A stretch of 64,000 bases of DNA from Sporichthya brevicatena (GTDB lineage: Bacteria > Actinomycetota > Actinomycetes > Sporichthyales > Sporichthyaceae). Below are positions 17,669-27,849 of the stretch, in pieces. The notes beneath the pieces are model-generated. The model was not told the origin of the DNA, searched no databases, and saw only the letters and a list, made by a program, of their open reading frames with translations. Where the stretch lies: assembly GCF_039525035.1 (NCBI RefSeq), contig NZ_BAAAHE010000004.1, positions 83,460-147,459 of the forward strand. Direction: 5' to 3'. Numbering within the stretch: position 1 is the first letter of the stretch; every line of letters starts with the position of its first letter. A program made the translations under genes and the position numbers.

Positions 17669-19054
17669 GTGCCGGTCCGCGATCTCTCCGCCATCGTCAA
17701 GGCCTACGACATCCGCGGGCTGGTCCCCGAGCAGTGGGACGCCGAGGTCGCGACCGCGCTCGGGGCCGCGTTCGCCGAGGTCACCGCCATGGACGGCGGG
17801 CCGATCGTGATCGGCCGGGACATGCGGGAGACCTCGCCGGAGCTCTCCGCCGCGTTCGCCGCCGGGGTCGCCTCCCGCGGCCGGGACGTGATCGACATCG
17901 GGCTCGCCTGCACCGACGCCGTCTACTACGCCAGCGGGCACTTCTCCTGCCCGGGCGCGATGTTCACCGCCTCGCACAACCCGGCCGGGTACAACGGCAT
18001 CAAGCTCTGCCGCAGCGGAGCGCGGCCGGTCGGCCGGGACACCGGTCTCGCCGACGTCCGTCGCTTCGCCGAGGACGGGCTGCCCGCGGCGACGGGCGCA
18101 GCCGGCGCGATCGAGACCCGCGACGTCCTGCCGGACTACGCGGCGCACCTGCGGACGCTCGTCGACCTGTCGGGGGCCCGGCCCCTGCGCGTGGTGGTCG
18201 ACGCCGGCAACGGGATGGCCGGGCACGTCGTGCCGACGGTCTTCGCCGGGCTGCCGATCGCGATCGTCCCGCTCTACTTCGAGCTCGACGGGACGTTCCC
18301 CAACCACGAGCCGAACCCGATCGAGCCGGCGAACCTGCGCGACCTGTCCGCCGCGGTCGTCAGCCACGGCGCCGACCTCGGCCTCGCCTTCGACGGGGAC
18401 GCCGACCGCTGCTTCCTCGTCGACGAGCGCGGCGAGCCGGTCTCGCCGTCGACGATCTGCGCGCTGATCGCCGACCGCGAGCTCACCCGCGAACCGGGCG
18501 CGACGATCGTGCACAACCTGATCACCTCGAAGGCGCTGCCCGAGCTCGTCGCCGGTCGTGGCGGGACGACGGTCCGCACCCAGGTGGGGCACTCGTTCAT
18601 CAAGGCCGTGATGGCCGAGCAGGGGGCGATCTTCGGCGGGGAGCACTCGGGGCACTACTACTTCCGCGAGTTCTGGTTCGCCGACTCCGGGATGCTCGCC
18701 GCCCTGCACGTCCTCGCCGCGCTGGCTGCCGCCCCGGCCGGCACCACGCTCTCGACGCTGGTCGGCTCCTACGCGCGGTACGCCGCCTCGGGGGAGCTGA
18801 ACACCCGCGTCCGGGACACCGCCCACGCTCTCGCGACGATCCGCAAGGAGTGGGAGGACCGCGACGGCGTCGCGCTCGACGAGCTCGACGGACTGACCGT
18901 CGACCTCGGCGACGGCGCGTGGTTCAACGTGCGCCCGTCGAACACCGAGCCGCTGCTGCGCCTGAACGTCGAGGCCGCCGATCCCGACCGGATGGCTCAG
19001 GTCCGGGACGAGGTCCTGGCCGTGATCGCGCCTTCGCGCGCGGAGGAGACCTGA
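17669..19054 (+). CDS. manB: Phosphomannomutase/phosphoglucomutase
   Basis: A 461-aa alpha-D-phosphohexomutase interconverting mannose-6-P and mannose-1-P. Four family sites are visible: the phosphoserine loop [13 protein letters not shown] (Ser102), the Mg-binding DGDADR (242-247), the sugar-specificity loop [10 protein letters not shown] and the phosphate-binding [10 protein letters not shown] near the C-terminus. YDIRG is present at the N-terminus. It corresponds by position to M. tuberculosis manB/pmmA (Rv3257c). With the isomerase and guanylyltransferase genes nearby it supplies GDP-mannose for mannolipids and glycoproteins. Leaderless GTG start; it overlaps the following gene by one base (TGATG). 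Confidence 0.93.
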   Translation: MPVRDLSAIVKAYDIRGLVPEQWDAEVATALGAAFAEVTAMDGGPIVIGRDMRETSPELSAAFAAGVASRGRDVIDIGLACTDAVYYASGHFSCPGAMFTASHNPAGYNGIKLCRSGARPVGRDTGLADVRRFAEDGLPAATGAAGAIETRDVLPDYAAHLRTLVDLSGARPLRVVVDAGNGMAGHVVPTVFAGLPIAIVPLYFELDGTFPNHEPNPIEPANLRDLSAAVVSHGADLGLAFDGDADRCFLVDERGEPVSPSTICALIADRELTREPGATIVHNLITSKALPELVAGRGGTTVRTQVGHSFIKAVMAEQGAIFGGEHSGHYYFREFWFADSGMLAALHVLAALAAAPAGTTLSTLVGSYARYAASGELNTRVRDTAHALATIRKEWEDRDGVALDELDGLTVDLGDGAWFNVRPSNTEPLLRLNVEAADPDRMAQVRDEVLAVIAPSRAEET

Positions 19055-19242
19055 TGACGAACACCCTGGACCCGGCTCTGCTCGAGCTGCTGGCCTGCCC
19101 GGCGAGCCGGCACTCACTGCGCCTCGACGAGGCCGCGGCCGAACTCGTCTGCACCGACGCCGGGTGCGGGCTCGCCTACCCGATCCGGGACGGCATCCCC
19201 GTGCTGCTCGTCGATGAGGCGCGCCGGCCGGGCAACTCCTGA
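19054..19242 (+). CDS. Trm112 family protein
   Basis: A 62-aa protein of the Trm112/YcaR type: [10 protein letters not shown], then [23 protein letters not shown]. Family members usually carry two Cys pairs for zinc; here the first is only half present (CPAS instead of CPxC), while the second (C-x4-C) remains, so zinc binding may be weak or lost. In eukaryotes Trm112 activates methyltransferases; the role of short bacterial homologues is not established. Its ATG overlaps the manB stop and it lies 1 bp from the SIS gene, as in other actinobacteria, so it is clearly part of the manB operon. Confidence 0.8.
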   Translation: MTNTLDPALLELLACPASRHSLRLDEAAAELVCTDAGCGLAYPIRDGIPVLLVDEARRPGNS

Positions 19243-19243
19243 C

Positions 19244-20341
19244 GTGGCCTCAGATTCCTTGCCGGCGTTGACGCCGGACCCCACTCTCCTCGACGACGTC
19301 GCCCGGCTGCGGGCCGGCGACCCGCAGGACATGCTCGGCGCGGTCGCGTCGGCGGGCGCGCAGATCCGCGACGGCCTCGCCATGGTCGGGGACCTCGACC
19401 TCGGTCCGCGCCCGCGGGCCCTCGTGGTCGCGGGGATGGGCGGCTCGGCCGCCTCCGGTGACGTGCTCGTCGCGGCCGCCGGGTCCGCGTGCCCGATCCC
19501 GCTCGTCGTGCACCGGGGGCCCGGCCTGCCGGCCTGGGTCGGACCGGAGGACCTCGTCGTCGGCCTGTCCTGCTCGGGCACCACCGAGGAGACCCTCGCC
19601 GCCGTCGCCGCGGCCGTCGAACGCAAGACGCGGCTGGTGACGATCGGCGCGCCCGACTCGCCGCTGGAGATCGCCGGCGCCGGCGCCCCGCACCTCGCCG
19701 TGGACGCCGGCGGCCGCCAGCCGCGCGCCTCCCTGTGGTCGCTCGCGACGCCGCTGCTGCTGGTCGGCGAGGCGGTCGGGGTCACGCCCGGCGCCCGGGC
19801 CGACCTTGCCGCCGCCGCGACCGTCCTCGACGCCGTCGCCGCGGTCAACGGACCCGCGATCGAGACGAGCTCGAACCGGGCCAAGGAGCTCGCCCTGCAC
19901 CTGGCCGGCGGGCTGCCGGTGCTGTGGGGGCCGCCCGGCGTCGGCGCGACGGTGGCGAACCGGTTCGCCTGCCAGATCGCCGAGAACGCGAAACAGCCCT
20001 CGATGCCGGGCGTCCTCTCCGAGGCCCACCACAACCAGATCGTCTCGTTCGACGGCCCGACCGCCCGCGCCGACGGTCTCCGGCTGGTCGTGCTGGCCGA
20101 CGACGACGAGCCCCCGGCGTCGGTGGCCCGCGTCGAGCAGTCGCAGATCGCGGCCGCCGAGGCGGGCGTCCCCGCGGTCCTGCTGCGGGGCAGCGGGCCG
20201 GACCCGGTCTCGCGCCTGGCCGGCCTGATCGCGCTGGTGGACTTCGCGTCGGTGTACCTCGCGCTGCTGGGCGGGGTCGACCCGACCCCGGTCGCCGCGA
20301 TCGAGTCGTTGAAGGCCCGGCTGGCGGAGGCGGACTCATGA
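19244..20341 (+). CDS. SIS-domain phosphoglucose/phosphomannose isomerase-like protein
   Basis: A 365-aa protein with two SIS sugar-isomerase domains. The first has VVAGMGGSAASGD and SCSGTTEETLAA (phosphate-binding Ser/Thr loops). The second has SSNRAKELALHLAGG and SEAHHNQIVSFDG, where the Glu/His fit the catalytic residues of bifunctional PGI/PMI enzymes. It corresponds to Rv3256c of M. tuberculosis by order. It would make mannose-6-P from fructose-6-P for ManB; no class I manA is in this window, so this protein may be the main source. GTG at 19244 directly follows the Trm112 stop, and its own stop overlaps the next gene by ATGA. Confidence 0.85.
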   Translation: MASDSLPALTPDPTLLDDVARLRAGDPQDMLGAVASAGAQIRDGLAMVGDLDLGPRPRALVVAGMGGSAASGDVLVAAAGSACPIPLVVHRGPGLPAWVGPEDLVVGLSCSGTTEETLAAVAAAVERKTRLVTIGAPDSPLEIAGAGAPHLAVDAGGRQPRASLWSLATPLLLVGEAVGVTPGARADLAAAATVLDAVAAVNGPAIETSSNRAKELALHLAGGLPVLWGPPGVGATVANRFACQIAENAKQPSMPGVLSEAHHNQIVSFDGPTARADGLRLVVLADDDEPPASVARVEQSQIAAAEAGVPAVLLRGSGPDPVSRLAGLIALVDFASVYLALLGGVDPTPVAAIESLKARLAEADS

Positions 20342-21297
20342 GTGCGGGCGGCGGCACCAAGGCGATCGTGGCGGCGTTGCTCGCCAACCTCGGCATCGCG
20401 ACGACCAAGTTCGTCGCGTTCCTGCTGACGAAGTCCTCGTCGATGCTGGCCGAGTCGATCCACTCCCTCGCCGACTCCGGCAACCAGGCGCTGCTGCTGT
20501 TCGGCGGCAAGCGGGCGAAGCGCGAAGCGACGCCCGAGCACCCGTTCGGCTTCGGCCGCGAGCGGTACGTCTACGCGTTCCTGGTCTCGATCGTGCTGTT
20601 CACCGTCGGTGGCGCGTTCGCGCTCTACGAGGGCATCCACAAGATCCAGGACCCGCACCCGATCGACTCCTGGCAGTGGGTGCCGGTAGCTGTACTGGTC
20701 GTCGCGATCGGCATGGAGGGCTTCTCGTTCCGCACCGCGATCGCCGAGTCCAACCACACCCGCGGCGACGCGTCGTGGGTCGCGTTCGTCCGGCACGCGA
20801 AGGCGCCCGAGCTGCCCGTCGTCCTGCTCGAGGACCTCGCGGCGCTGGTCGGCCTGGTGCTCGCCCTGTTCGGCGTCGGGATGACGCTGCTGACCGACGA
20901 CGGCATCTGGGACGGCATCGGGACCGTGTCGATCGGTGCGCTGCTCATCGTCGTCGCGCTGATCCTCGCGGTGGAGACCAAGTCGCTGCTGCTCGGGGAG
21001 GCGGCCTCGCCGGAGGCGCTGGCGCGGATCGAGGACGCGCTGAACGCCGAGCCCGAGGTCGAGCGGATCATCCACATGAAGACGCTCCACCTCGGTCCGG
21101 AGGAGCTGCTGGTCGCGGCGAAGATCGCGGTCCGCGCGACGGACACCGCGGCCGACGTCGCGCGCGCGATCGATTCCGCCGAACGGCGGATCCGTGCGGC
21201 CGAGCCGACGGCCCGGGTCATCTACCTCGAACCGGACATTTACTCGGCGTCCCACCCCGGCCGGGCGGGTTCCGCGGCGTCCTCACCAGGCCACTGA
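20338..21297 (+). CDS. Cation diffusion facilitator (CDF) family transporter
   Basis: A 319-aa metal/proton antiporter. Six transmembrane helices are expected; helix 2 carries [11 protein letters not shown], matching the S-x-H-x3-D metal site, and [12 protein letters not shown] is the conserved loop after it. The C-terminal cytoplasmic domain (about 225-300) has the ferredoxin-like fold features of CDF dimers. Substrate (Zn, Fe or Mn) cannot be read from sequence. ATG overlaps the stop of the SIS gene (ATGA at 20338-20341), so it belongs to the manB operon, an unusual partner for sugar metabolism. Confidence 0.88.
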   Translation: MSAGGGTKAIVAALLANLGIATTKFVAFLLTKSSSMLAESIHSLADSGNQALLLFGGKRAKREATPEHPFGFGRERYVYAFLVSIVLFTVGGAFALYEGIHKIQDPHPIDSWQWVPVAVLVVAIGMEGFSFRTAIAESNHTRGDASWVAFVRHAKAPELPVVLLEDLAALVGLVLALFGVGMTLLTDDGIWDGIGTVSIGALLIVVALILAVETKSLLLGEAASPEALARIEDALNAEPEVERIIHMKTLHLGPEELLVAAKIAVRATDTAADVARAIDSAERRIRAAEPTARVIYLEPDIYSASHPGRAGSAASSPGH

Positions 21298-21451
21298 CCG
21301 CCCGGCGGCCGGACCGTTACCGCCCGGACCGGTGCATCACGGACTGGTCGCAGTCGCCGCGTTCACTCGGCGACGGGGACCGAAGAGGATCACAATGAGG
21401 TTCGAGTCGCGACTGTCCGCGCTCGCCGACTTGCGCTGGGGGAGCTCCACC

Positions 21452-22903
21452 ATGACCGTCCGTCCCGCCACCCGCCGTGCCACCGCGGCGCTGTTCACGG
21501 CGGCCGCCGTGCTGGCGACCTCCGCCTGCGGCGGTTCCGACGACGACTCCGCGAGCCCGGGGGCGTCCGCCTCCCCGACGGTGACGGCCGTCCCGGTCTC
21601 GACCGACGGCCTGCCGCCGGTCGAGCGCGGTGCGTTCCCGGTCCGGATCAAGCACACCTGGAACCAGGCCGGCACCGTCATCGAGACCGAGCCGAAGCGC
21701 GTCGTCGTCCTCGGCATGCGCGAGCAGGACTCGATGATCAGCCTCGGTCTCAAGCCGCTGACGCTGCGGAACTACTTCGGTGCCGCCCACCCGTGGCTGA
21801 ACTTCCCGTGGGTGCCCGAGAGCGCCAAGCAGGGTGACTACACCGTGCTGTACCCCCCGACGCGGGACTCCAAGACCGGCAAGCTCTCCGAGGTTGACGA
21901 CGGGCCGGTGCTCGCGAACGGCTTCGCGCAGGCGTCGAACACCCCGGTGCGCAAGGAGGTTTTCGACTACGAGCGCATCAAGTCGATGAACCCCGACCTG
22001 ATCGTCGCGATGTTCGCCGGCATCGTGCTCGAGGACTACCGCAAGCTCTCCGAGATCGCGCCGACGATCACGATGGTCTCCTCGGACAGCAAGGACTACT
22101 TCTCCTCCTGGCAGGAGGAGGTCCTGGCGCTCGGCAAGATCGTCGGGCGCCCGAACTACGCGCAGCAGCAGGTGGCCAAGATGCGCCAGCTGTTCGTCGA
22201 CACCGAGAACGCCCACCCCGAGCTGCGGGACGCGAGTGTCGCTGTCGCCGCTCCGGGTCCGGACGGGCAGATCCGCATCATGAACCCGTACGCGCCGATG
22301 TCCCGGTTCTTCACCTCGCTCGGCATGGAGTTCCCGGCGCGCATCGAGGCCGCGACCCGCTACACCGGCGTCTCGCGGAAGATGTACAGCATCGAGTCCA
22401 CCGTCGGGAACCTGTCGTTCCTCGACAACGTGGACGTCCTGGTCTGGATCGTCGGCCACGACGGCGGCCCGGCCATGGACAAGATCAAGCGGACCTCGGC
22501 CTACCAGAACATGAAGGTCGTCCGGAACAAGAAGGTCCTCGAGCTCGGGCCGGACGAGGCCGAGGCCCTGTACTACAGCAGCCTGACCTCGCTGCCGTGG
22601 GCGATCGACCGGCTGGTGCCCCGGATCGTCGGGATCCTCGGGGACAAGGCCGCGCGCGACCGGGTGGCCGAGGAGCAGGCCCAGCGCGCCGCCGACGCCG
22701 CGGGCGACCTCAACATCAACTACGACCCGTCCGCGTCGCCCACCCCGGAGCCGGACCCGAACGCTGACCCGAACGCCGACCCGAACGCCGACCCGAACGC
22801 CGACCCGAACGCCGACCCGAACGCCGACCCGAACGCCGATCCGGGCGCGGACCCGAACGCCGATCCAGGCGCGGCGGGGACCGAGGAGACGCCGGCGCCG
22901 TAG
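21452..22903 (+). CDS. Iron-siderophore ABC transporter substrate-binding lipoprotein
   Basis: A 483-aa FepB/FecB-like periplasmic-binding protein. ATG at 21452, after GGGGGAG, gives a clean lipoprotein signal with cysteine in LATSACGG; an upstream ATG at 21395 with GAAGAGGAT is an alternative. Binding-protein motifs include [23 protein letters not shown] and the central [14 protein letters not shown] helix. The C-terminus is a run of ten DPNA/DPGA tetrapeptides encoded by a 12-bp repeat (22754-22873), probably a flexible wall-spanning tail. No permease or ATPase gene is adjacent. An IdeR-type box lies just downstream rather than upstream, so iron control of this gene itself is unproven. Confidence 0.85.
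   Translation: MTVRPATRRATAALFTAAAVLATSACGGSDDDSASPGASASPTVTAVPVSTDGLPPVERGAFPVRIKHTWNQAGTVIETEPKRVVVLGMREQDSMISLGLKPLTLRNYFGAAHPWLNFPWVPESAKQGDYTVLYPPTRDSKTGKLSEVDDGPVLANGFAQASNTPVRKEVFDYERIKSMNPDLIVAMFAGIVLEDYRKLSEIAPTITMVSSDSKDYFSSWQEEVLALGKIVGRPNYAQQQVAKMRQLFVDTENAHPELRDASVAVAAPGPDGQIRIMNPYAPMSRFFTSLGMEFPARIEAATRYTGVSRKMYSIESTVGNLSFLDNVDVLVWIVGHDGGPAMDKIKRTSAYQNMKVVRNKKVLELGPDEAEALYYSSLTSLPWAIDRLVPRIVGILGDKAARDRVAEEQAQRAADAAGDLNINYDPSASPTPEPDPNADPNADPNADPNADPNADPNADPNADPGADPNADPGAAGTEETPAP
22754..22873 (+). repeat. Ten 12-bp in-frame repeats encoding DPNA/DPGA
   Basis: Unit GACCCGAACGCC; seven DPNA units, then [12 protein letters not shown]. It forms the end of the binding-protein gene. 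Length changes would not shift the frame. Confidence 0.9.
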
Positions 22904-22956
22904 GGCTTCGTCCGAGCCGCCAAAAAAAGACCCGCGGCAGGGCTTGCGCGTCCTAC

Positions 22957-22975
22957 TTAGGTAAGGCTAACCTCG
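22957..22975 (+). promoter_or_regulatory. IdeR/DtxR iron box overlapping a promoter
   Basis: TTAGGTAAGGCTAACCTCG matches 16 of 19 positions of the IdeR/DtxR consensus, including the palindromic core. It covers the -10 (TAACCT, 22968-22973) of a plus-strand promoter with TTGCGC at 22944-22949 and 18-nt spacing. Iron-bound IdeR would block it. No clear gene starts in the next 390 nt. Confidence 0.7.
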
Positions 22976-23145
22976 TACACGCAAGGCCGACCTGGTGTCC
23001 GCAGCCACCGGGGGAGCCTGCGCCAGAACCCCTCGGGGGGACGGCAGTCCGCCAGGCCGACGGTCGCGGCGGTGAGGGAATTGGGCCTGTGAACACGCCG
23101 GGCCCTCGGGCGGCCCTCGCCACCTGACCGGCACGGCGGAACGTT

Positions 23146-23205
23146 GCAGGGCGGTTCGTTTCGCACGGTGATCCCACGGGGGCATCGAGAATCGAACCGC
23201 CCTGC
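23146..23205. repeat. 13-bp inverted repeat
   Basis: Arms GCAGGGCGGTTCG (23146-23158) and CGAACCGCCCTGC (23193-23205) are perfectly complementary around a 34-nt loop. It could be a terminator for the iron-box transcript or an operator. Confidence 0.6.
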
Positions 23206-23240
23206 GCCATTTCCGGGCCCGGCGCGGGGCGGCGTCGAAC

Positions 23241-23257
23241 AAGGGGTGACACCCCTT
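23241..23257. repeat. Short form of the dispersed palindrome
   Basis: AAGGGGTGACACCCCTT is a 17-nt palindrome sharing the GGGTGACACC core of the longer elements elsewhere in the window. Confidence 0.6.
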
Positions 23258-23356
23258 GCGCAACGGGTGGGACGTAACCGGACACGATTGTGTGAGATTT
23301 CTGCCTTGCAGCGGCTCGTCGGGAGATTGGTCGCCCGGAACCTGACACGATCCTGC

Positions 23357-23362
23357 TAGTCT
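23357..23362 (+). promoter_or_regulatory. -10 element TAGTCT of the merR-ahcY promoter
   Basis: TAGTCT is followed by 7 nt and the ATG at 23370; the transcript is probably leaderless or has a 1-nt leader. Confidence 0.45.
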
Positions 23363-23369
23363 CGCGGCG

Positions 23370-23716
23370 ATGGACGGGCTGCCGATCGCGGAGGCCGCGA
23401 AGACCACGGGGTGGTCGGCGCGGATGCTGCGGTACGTGGAACAGCTGGGCCTGGTCGAGCCCGACCGGAGCCCGGGTGGTCACCGGGTCTACGGTCCCGA
23501 GCAGCTGCAACGGCTGCGGACCCTGCGGCAGCTCCTCACCGAGCACGACCTGGACCTGAAGGACGTGGGGCTCGCGCTGCGGCTGCGCCGCGAACCCGAG
23601 GTCCGGGCCGCGGTCGAGGGCTGGCTGGAGGAGGTCCCCACCCGTCCCGAGCACGTGCCGGCGCCGGACTGGTTGCGCTGGGAGCAGGAGAAACACCAAT
23701 CCCTGATGGAGAGCAG

Positions 23717-23720
<4 letters not shown>
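23370..23720 (+). CDS. MerR family transcriptional regulator
   Basis: A 116-aa MerR-type DNA-binding protein. The winged helix-turn-helix is at about residues 4-70: [31 protein letters not shown] and [14 protein letters not shown]. The dimerisation helix after it is short and no effector domain or cysteine cluster is present, so it is not a metal-sensor of the CueR/ZntR kind. The stop overlaps the ahcY start (ATGA, 23717-23720), meaning the regulator and SAH hydrolase are made from one message. Control of the SAM/SAH cycle or of its own operon is a reasonable inference. Confidence 0.88.
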
Positions 23721-25183
<1,463 letters not shown>

Positions 25184-25208
25184 TCCTCGCCCCCGGCGTG
25201 GCCGGCCG

Positions 25209-25286
25209 CCCTTCTCCCCGAAAGCGCACTATGGCACCCGCGAACGTAAAAACCGCGTGCTGTGCTGCACTTTCGGGAGAAGGGGC
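25209..25286. terminator. Hairpin after ahcY
   Basis: CCTTCTCCCCGAAAGCGCA (from 25209) pairs, with one bulge and one mismatch, with TGCACTTTCGGGAGAAGG (25266-25283). A third copy of the word GCGCTTTCGGG follows at 25300-25310. The loop is about 38 nt; terminator function is inferred. Confidence 0.5.
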
Positions 25287-25323
25287 GGGGTGCTGTTCTG
25301 CGCTTTCGGGTGACGAGGCATAA

Positions 25324-26595
25324 ATGACGACCCGTCACGACGTTGCGGACCCCGAGCTCGCGGGCTCGGGGTCCGAACGGATCGACTGGGCGGCGCGGGC
25401 GATGCCCGTGCTCGCCCAGGTCGGGGAGCGGTTCGCGGCGACGCGACCGCTGGCCGGCCTCGCGGTCGCGGCGTGCATGCACGTGACCGCCGAGACGGCG
25501 AACCTCGTGCGGGTGCTGTGCGCCGGGGGAGCGTCGGTCTCGCTCGCGGCGTCGAACCCGCTCTCGACGCAGGACGACACCGCGGCGGCACTCGTCGCCG
25601 AGGGGGTCGCGGTCTTCGCGCGCCGCGGCGTCGACCGTGACGGCTACTACGCGCACATCGCGGCGGCGCTCGACGCCGGCTCGGCCGCGGGCGGCCCGCA
25701 CCTCGTCCTCGACGACGGCTGCGACCTCGTGACGACGCTGCACACCGCGCGCACCGACCTGATCCCCGCCGTGCGCGGCGGGACCGAGGGCACGACGACC
25801 GGCGTCATCCGGCTGCGGCAGATGGCCCGCGACAACCGGCTGCGCGTGCCGATGGTGGCCGTCAACGACACCGGCACCCGGCGGATGTTCGACAACCGCT
25901 ACGGCACCGGGCAGTCGACGCTCGACGCGATCATGCGCGTCACCAATCTGCTGCTCGCCGGGCGGACGCTCGTCGTGGCCGGCTTCGGGCCGTGCGGCCA
26001 GGGTGTCGCCGAGCGGGCGCGGGGGATGGGCGCGCACGTGCTCGTCACCGAGATCGACGCCAACGCCGCGCTGCAGGCGACGATGGAGGGCTTCACCGTC
26101 GTCCCGATGGCCGAGGCCGCGGCGCGGGGCGACGTCTTCGTCACCGCGACCGGCAACCGGGACGTTCTGCGCGCCGAGCACTTCGCGGTCATGCGCGACG
26201 GGGTCGTCCTCGCCAACGCCGGCCACTTCGACGTCGAGATCGACGTCCGCGCCCTCGCGGCCGGTGCGACCGCCCGCCGGTCGGTGCGCGAACAGGTCGA
26301 GGAGTTCACCCAGCCCGACGGCCGACGACTGCTGCTGCTCGCCTCCGGCCGGGTCGTGAACCTCGCCGCCGCCGAGGGTCACCCGGCCGCCGTCATGGAC
26401 ATGTCCTTCGCCGGCCAGGCCCTCACGCTCGCCTGGCTCGCCGACGGCGCCGGTCTCGAGCCCGGTGTCCACGTCGTACCCGCCGACATCGACTCCGAGG
26501 TCGCCGCGCTCAAGCTCGCCTCGCTCGGCGTGCGGCTCGACGAGCCCTCCCCGGAGCAGGTCGCCTACCGCTCCTCCTGGGAGCAGGGCTCCTGA
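25324..26595 (+). CDS. Divergent SAH-hydrolase-like protein, archaeal/thermophile-type architecture
   Basis: 423 aa, lacking the insert of the adjacent AhcY and ending SSWEQGS like the short archaeal and Thermotoga SAH or S-inosylhomocysteine hydrolases. FDNRYGTGQSTLDAIMRVTN is the short-type signature. His53 (CMHVT) and the DD of LDDG (130-131) are kept, but residues that normally hold the substrate are changed: TEGTTTG has Gly156 where Glu is usual, and NDTGTRRMFDN has Arg186 in place of the catalytic Lys. The NAD loop reads GFGPCGQG. It could be a changed-specificity hydrolase or a regulatory pseudo-enzyme; annotating it as a second AhcY is not safe. Confidence 0.85.
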   Translation: MTTRHDVADPELAGSGSERIDWAARAMPVLAQVGERFAATRPLAGLAVAACMHVTAETANLVRVLCAGGASVSLAASNPLSTQDDTAAALVAEGVAVFARRGVDRDGYYAHIAAALDAGSAAGGPHLVLDDGCDLVTTLHTARTDLIPAVRGGTEGTTTGVIRLRQMARDNRLRVPMVAVNDTGTRRMFDNRYGTGQSTLDAIMRVTNLLLAGRTLVVAGFGPCGQGVAERARGMGAHVLVTEIDANAALQATMEGFTVVPMAEAAARGDVFVTATGNRDVLRAEHFAVMRDGVVLANAGHFDVEIDVRALAAGATARRSVREQVEEFTQPDGRRLLLLASGRVVNLAAAEGHPAAVMDMSFAGQALTLAWLADGAGLEPGVHVVPADIDSEVAALKLASLGVRLDEPSPEQVAYRSSWEQGS

Positions 26596-26665
26596 CCCTG
26601 GACCCGGCGGGCCCGCGCGGCCTAGCATTACTGGGATACAGCGTCTCAAAAATTGGAGCCCGGAC

Positions 26666-27709
26666 ATGGGTGGATGGCCCGCGAGCATCCCGGCGGAGTG
26701 GGCACCGCGGCCGGAGGACGAGCTGCTGCACGAGCCGGTGGGCGACCCGGCCCTGCCGTGGAAGGAGACGTTCTTCTTCACGCTGCGCGACCCGAAGCTG
26801 AACGCGAACCTCGCGATGCACATGACGGTGAGCGCGAACCGGTCGCCGAGCACCCGGGTGAACGTGGCCGCCGTGCAGGGCTACCACTCCACGATGCAGG
26901 TCCGCCACGAGGACGGGATCGCGAACGCCAAGCAGATCGGGAACTCGATGTCCCGGCTCGAGATCGGTCACCTGTCCTGGGACTCCGACCACGAGCTGCG
27001 CTGGGTCGCGGACCTCGACGAGGTCTCGATCGATCTGACGGTCCGTGGGAAGCACTACGCGCCGCTCTGGGACACGATGTTCGAGGGCTACTACGCCAAG
27101 GGCACCGCGGAGGACGGCCAGTTCTACGCGCACACCGAGCAGGTCGTCGTCGCCGAGGGCACGCTGACGTGGAAGGCCGACGGCGCCCCGCAGCCGTTCT
27201 CCGGCTTCGGCTGGCGCGACCGCGGGTGGGGCCGGCGCAAGACGCAGCTGATGTGGAACACCGGCTGGGACCTGGTCGGGGGAGTGCTGCCCGACGACAG
27301 CGTCTTCTCGTTCATCGCGCTGCGCAGCCACGAGCTCCCCGAGCCGGCGCCGATGCCGGTCGCGGGCTGGTGGTCCGACGCGACGACGCTCTCGCCCCTG
27401 GTCGGCGGGTACTACCACAAGGAGGCCACGATGGCCCCGCGTGAGTACCGGCTGGAGTTCGACAACGGCGTGGTGCTCGAGGCCGCGACGGTGCGGCCGA
27501 CCGGACGGCTCGTCACCTCGCTGCACGAGCCGGACTACAACCCGCAGCTGCCGAACATCTCGCCGAGCATGATGGATTGGTACGCGCTGATGCGTGACGG
27601 CTCCGGCGCGGAGTTCGAGATCTTCACCCAGTGCGGGGTCGTCCACAAGCTCGACGTCTTCCGCGACGCGCAGTTCATCCGCGCCGGCCACCCGCCGGTC
27701 CGCGAGTAG
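26666..27709 (+). CDS. Uncharacterised two-domain lipocalin/AttH-like protein
   Basis: A 347-aa cytoplasmic protein without signal peptide. ATG at 26666 follows TTGGAG by 7 nt. The sequence is beta-rich; FSGFGWRDRGWGRRK is reminiscent of the G-x-RDxSWG-R motif of AttH/CrtC-like (hydroxyneurosporene synthase) folds and of actinobacterial DUF7064/DUF7065 proteins often found near steroid genes. That assignment is by motif only. The first half (LPWKETFFFTLRDPKLNANLAM) may be a first lipocalin-like domain and the second half another. It is followed by two hairpins. No enzymatic role can be given. Confidence 0.6.
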   Translation: MGGWPASIPAEWAPRPEDELLHEPVGDPALPWKETFFFTLRDPKLNANLAMHMTVSANRSPSTRVNVAAVQGYHSTMQVRHEDGIANAKQIGNSMSRLEIGHLSWDSDHELRWVADLDEVSIDLTVRGKHYAPLWDTMFEGYYAKGTAEDGQFYAHTEQVVVAEGTLTWKADGAPQPFSGFGWRDRGWGRRKTQLMWNTGWDLVGGVLPDDSVFSFIALRSHELPEPAPMPVAGWWSDATTLSPLVGGYYHKEATMAPREYRLEFDNGVVLEAATVRPTGRLVTSLHEPDYNPQLPNISPSMMDWYALMRDGSGAEFEIFTQCGVVHKLDVFRDAQFIRAGHPPVRE

Positions 27710-27723
27710 GGCCTTAAACGACC

Positions 27724-27753
27724 GGACCGCCGGGGGCGGTCTCCCGGCGGTCC
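27724..27753 (+). terminator. Hairpin after the AttH-like gene
   Basis: GGACCGCCGGG (27724-27734) and CCCGGCGGTCC (27743-27753) form a perfect 11-bp stem with an 8-nt loop, 14 bp after the stop codon. No T-run. Confidence 0.55.
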
Positions 27754-27803
27754 AGGTCGGCGCTGCTGGCGGGCGCGCCGTGTGGCCGTGGTGGTGCTGG
27801 TTG

Positions 27804-27838
27804 CCGTGCCGCCGGGGGGCCACACCCCGGCGGCACGG
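27804..27838. terminator. Second hairpin between convergent genes
   Basis: CCGTGCCGCCGGGG (27804-27817) and CCCCGGCGGCACGG (27825-27838) are perfect 14-bp arms with a 7-nt loop; CTCTTGTTTC follows on the plus strand. Confidence 0.6.
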
Positions 27839-27849
27839 AGCTCTTGTTT

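Larger units (their letters stand above)
22904..23369. other. 466-bp intergenic region with iron box and hairpins, no gene seen
   Basis: No convincing coding sequence is present; the few open frames are short and lack start signals. It contains an IdeR-type box on a promoter (22944-22975), GC-rich self-complementary stretches at 23020-23120, a 13-bp inverted repeat (23146-23158/23193-23205), a short copy of the dispersed palindrome (23241-23257) and the MerR promoter (-10 at 23357). The stretch from 22980 to 23140 might be an RNA leader, but no known riboswitch pattern could be matched. Confidence 0.6.

Noticed and set aside
22980..23140. Cobalamin, SAM or SAH riboswitch before merR-ahcY
   Set aside because: The region is GC-rich and self-complementary, but none of the conserved boxes of these riboswitches (for example the B12 box) could be found by eye.
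22957..23166. Small minus-strand gene ending in the iron box
   Set aside because: No ribosome-binding site, unusual composition, and it would run against the promoter carrying the iron box.
25324..26595. Annotation as a second functional adenosylhomocysteinase
   Set aside because: The Glu and Lys needed for substrate handling are changed, so a firm functional call would be unsafe.
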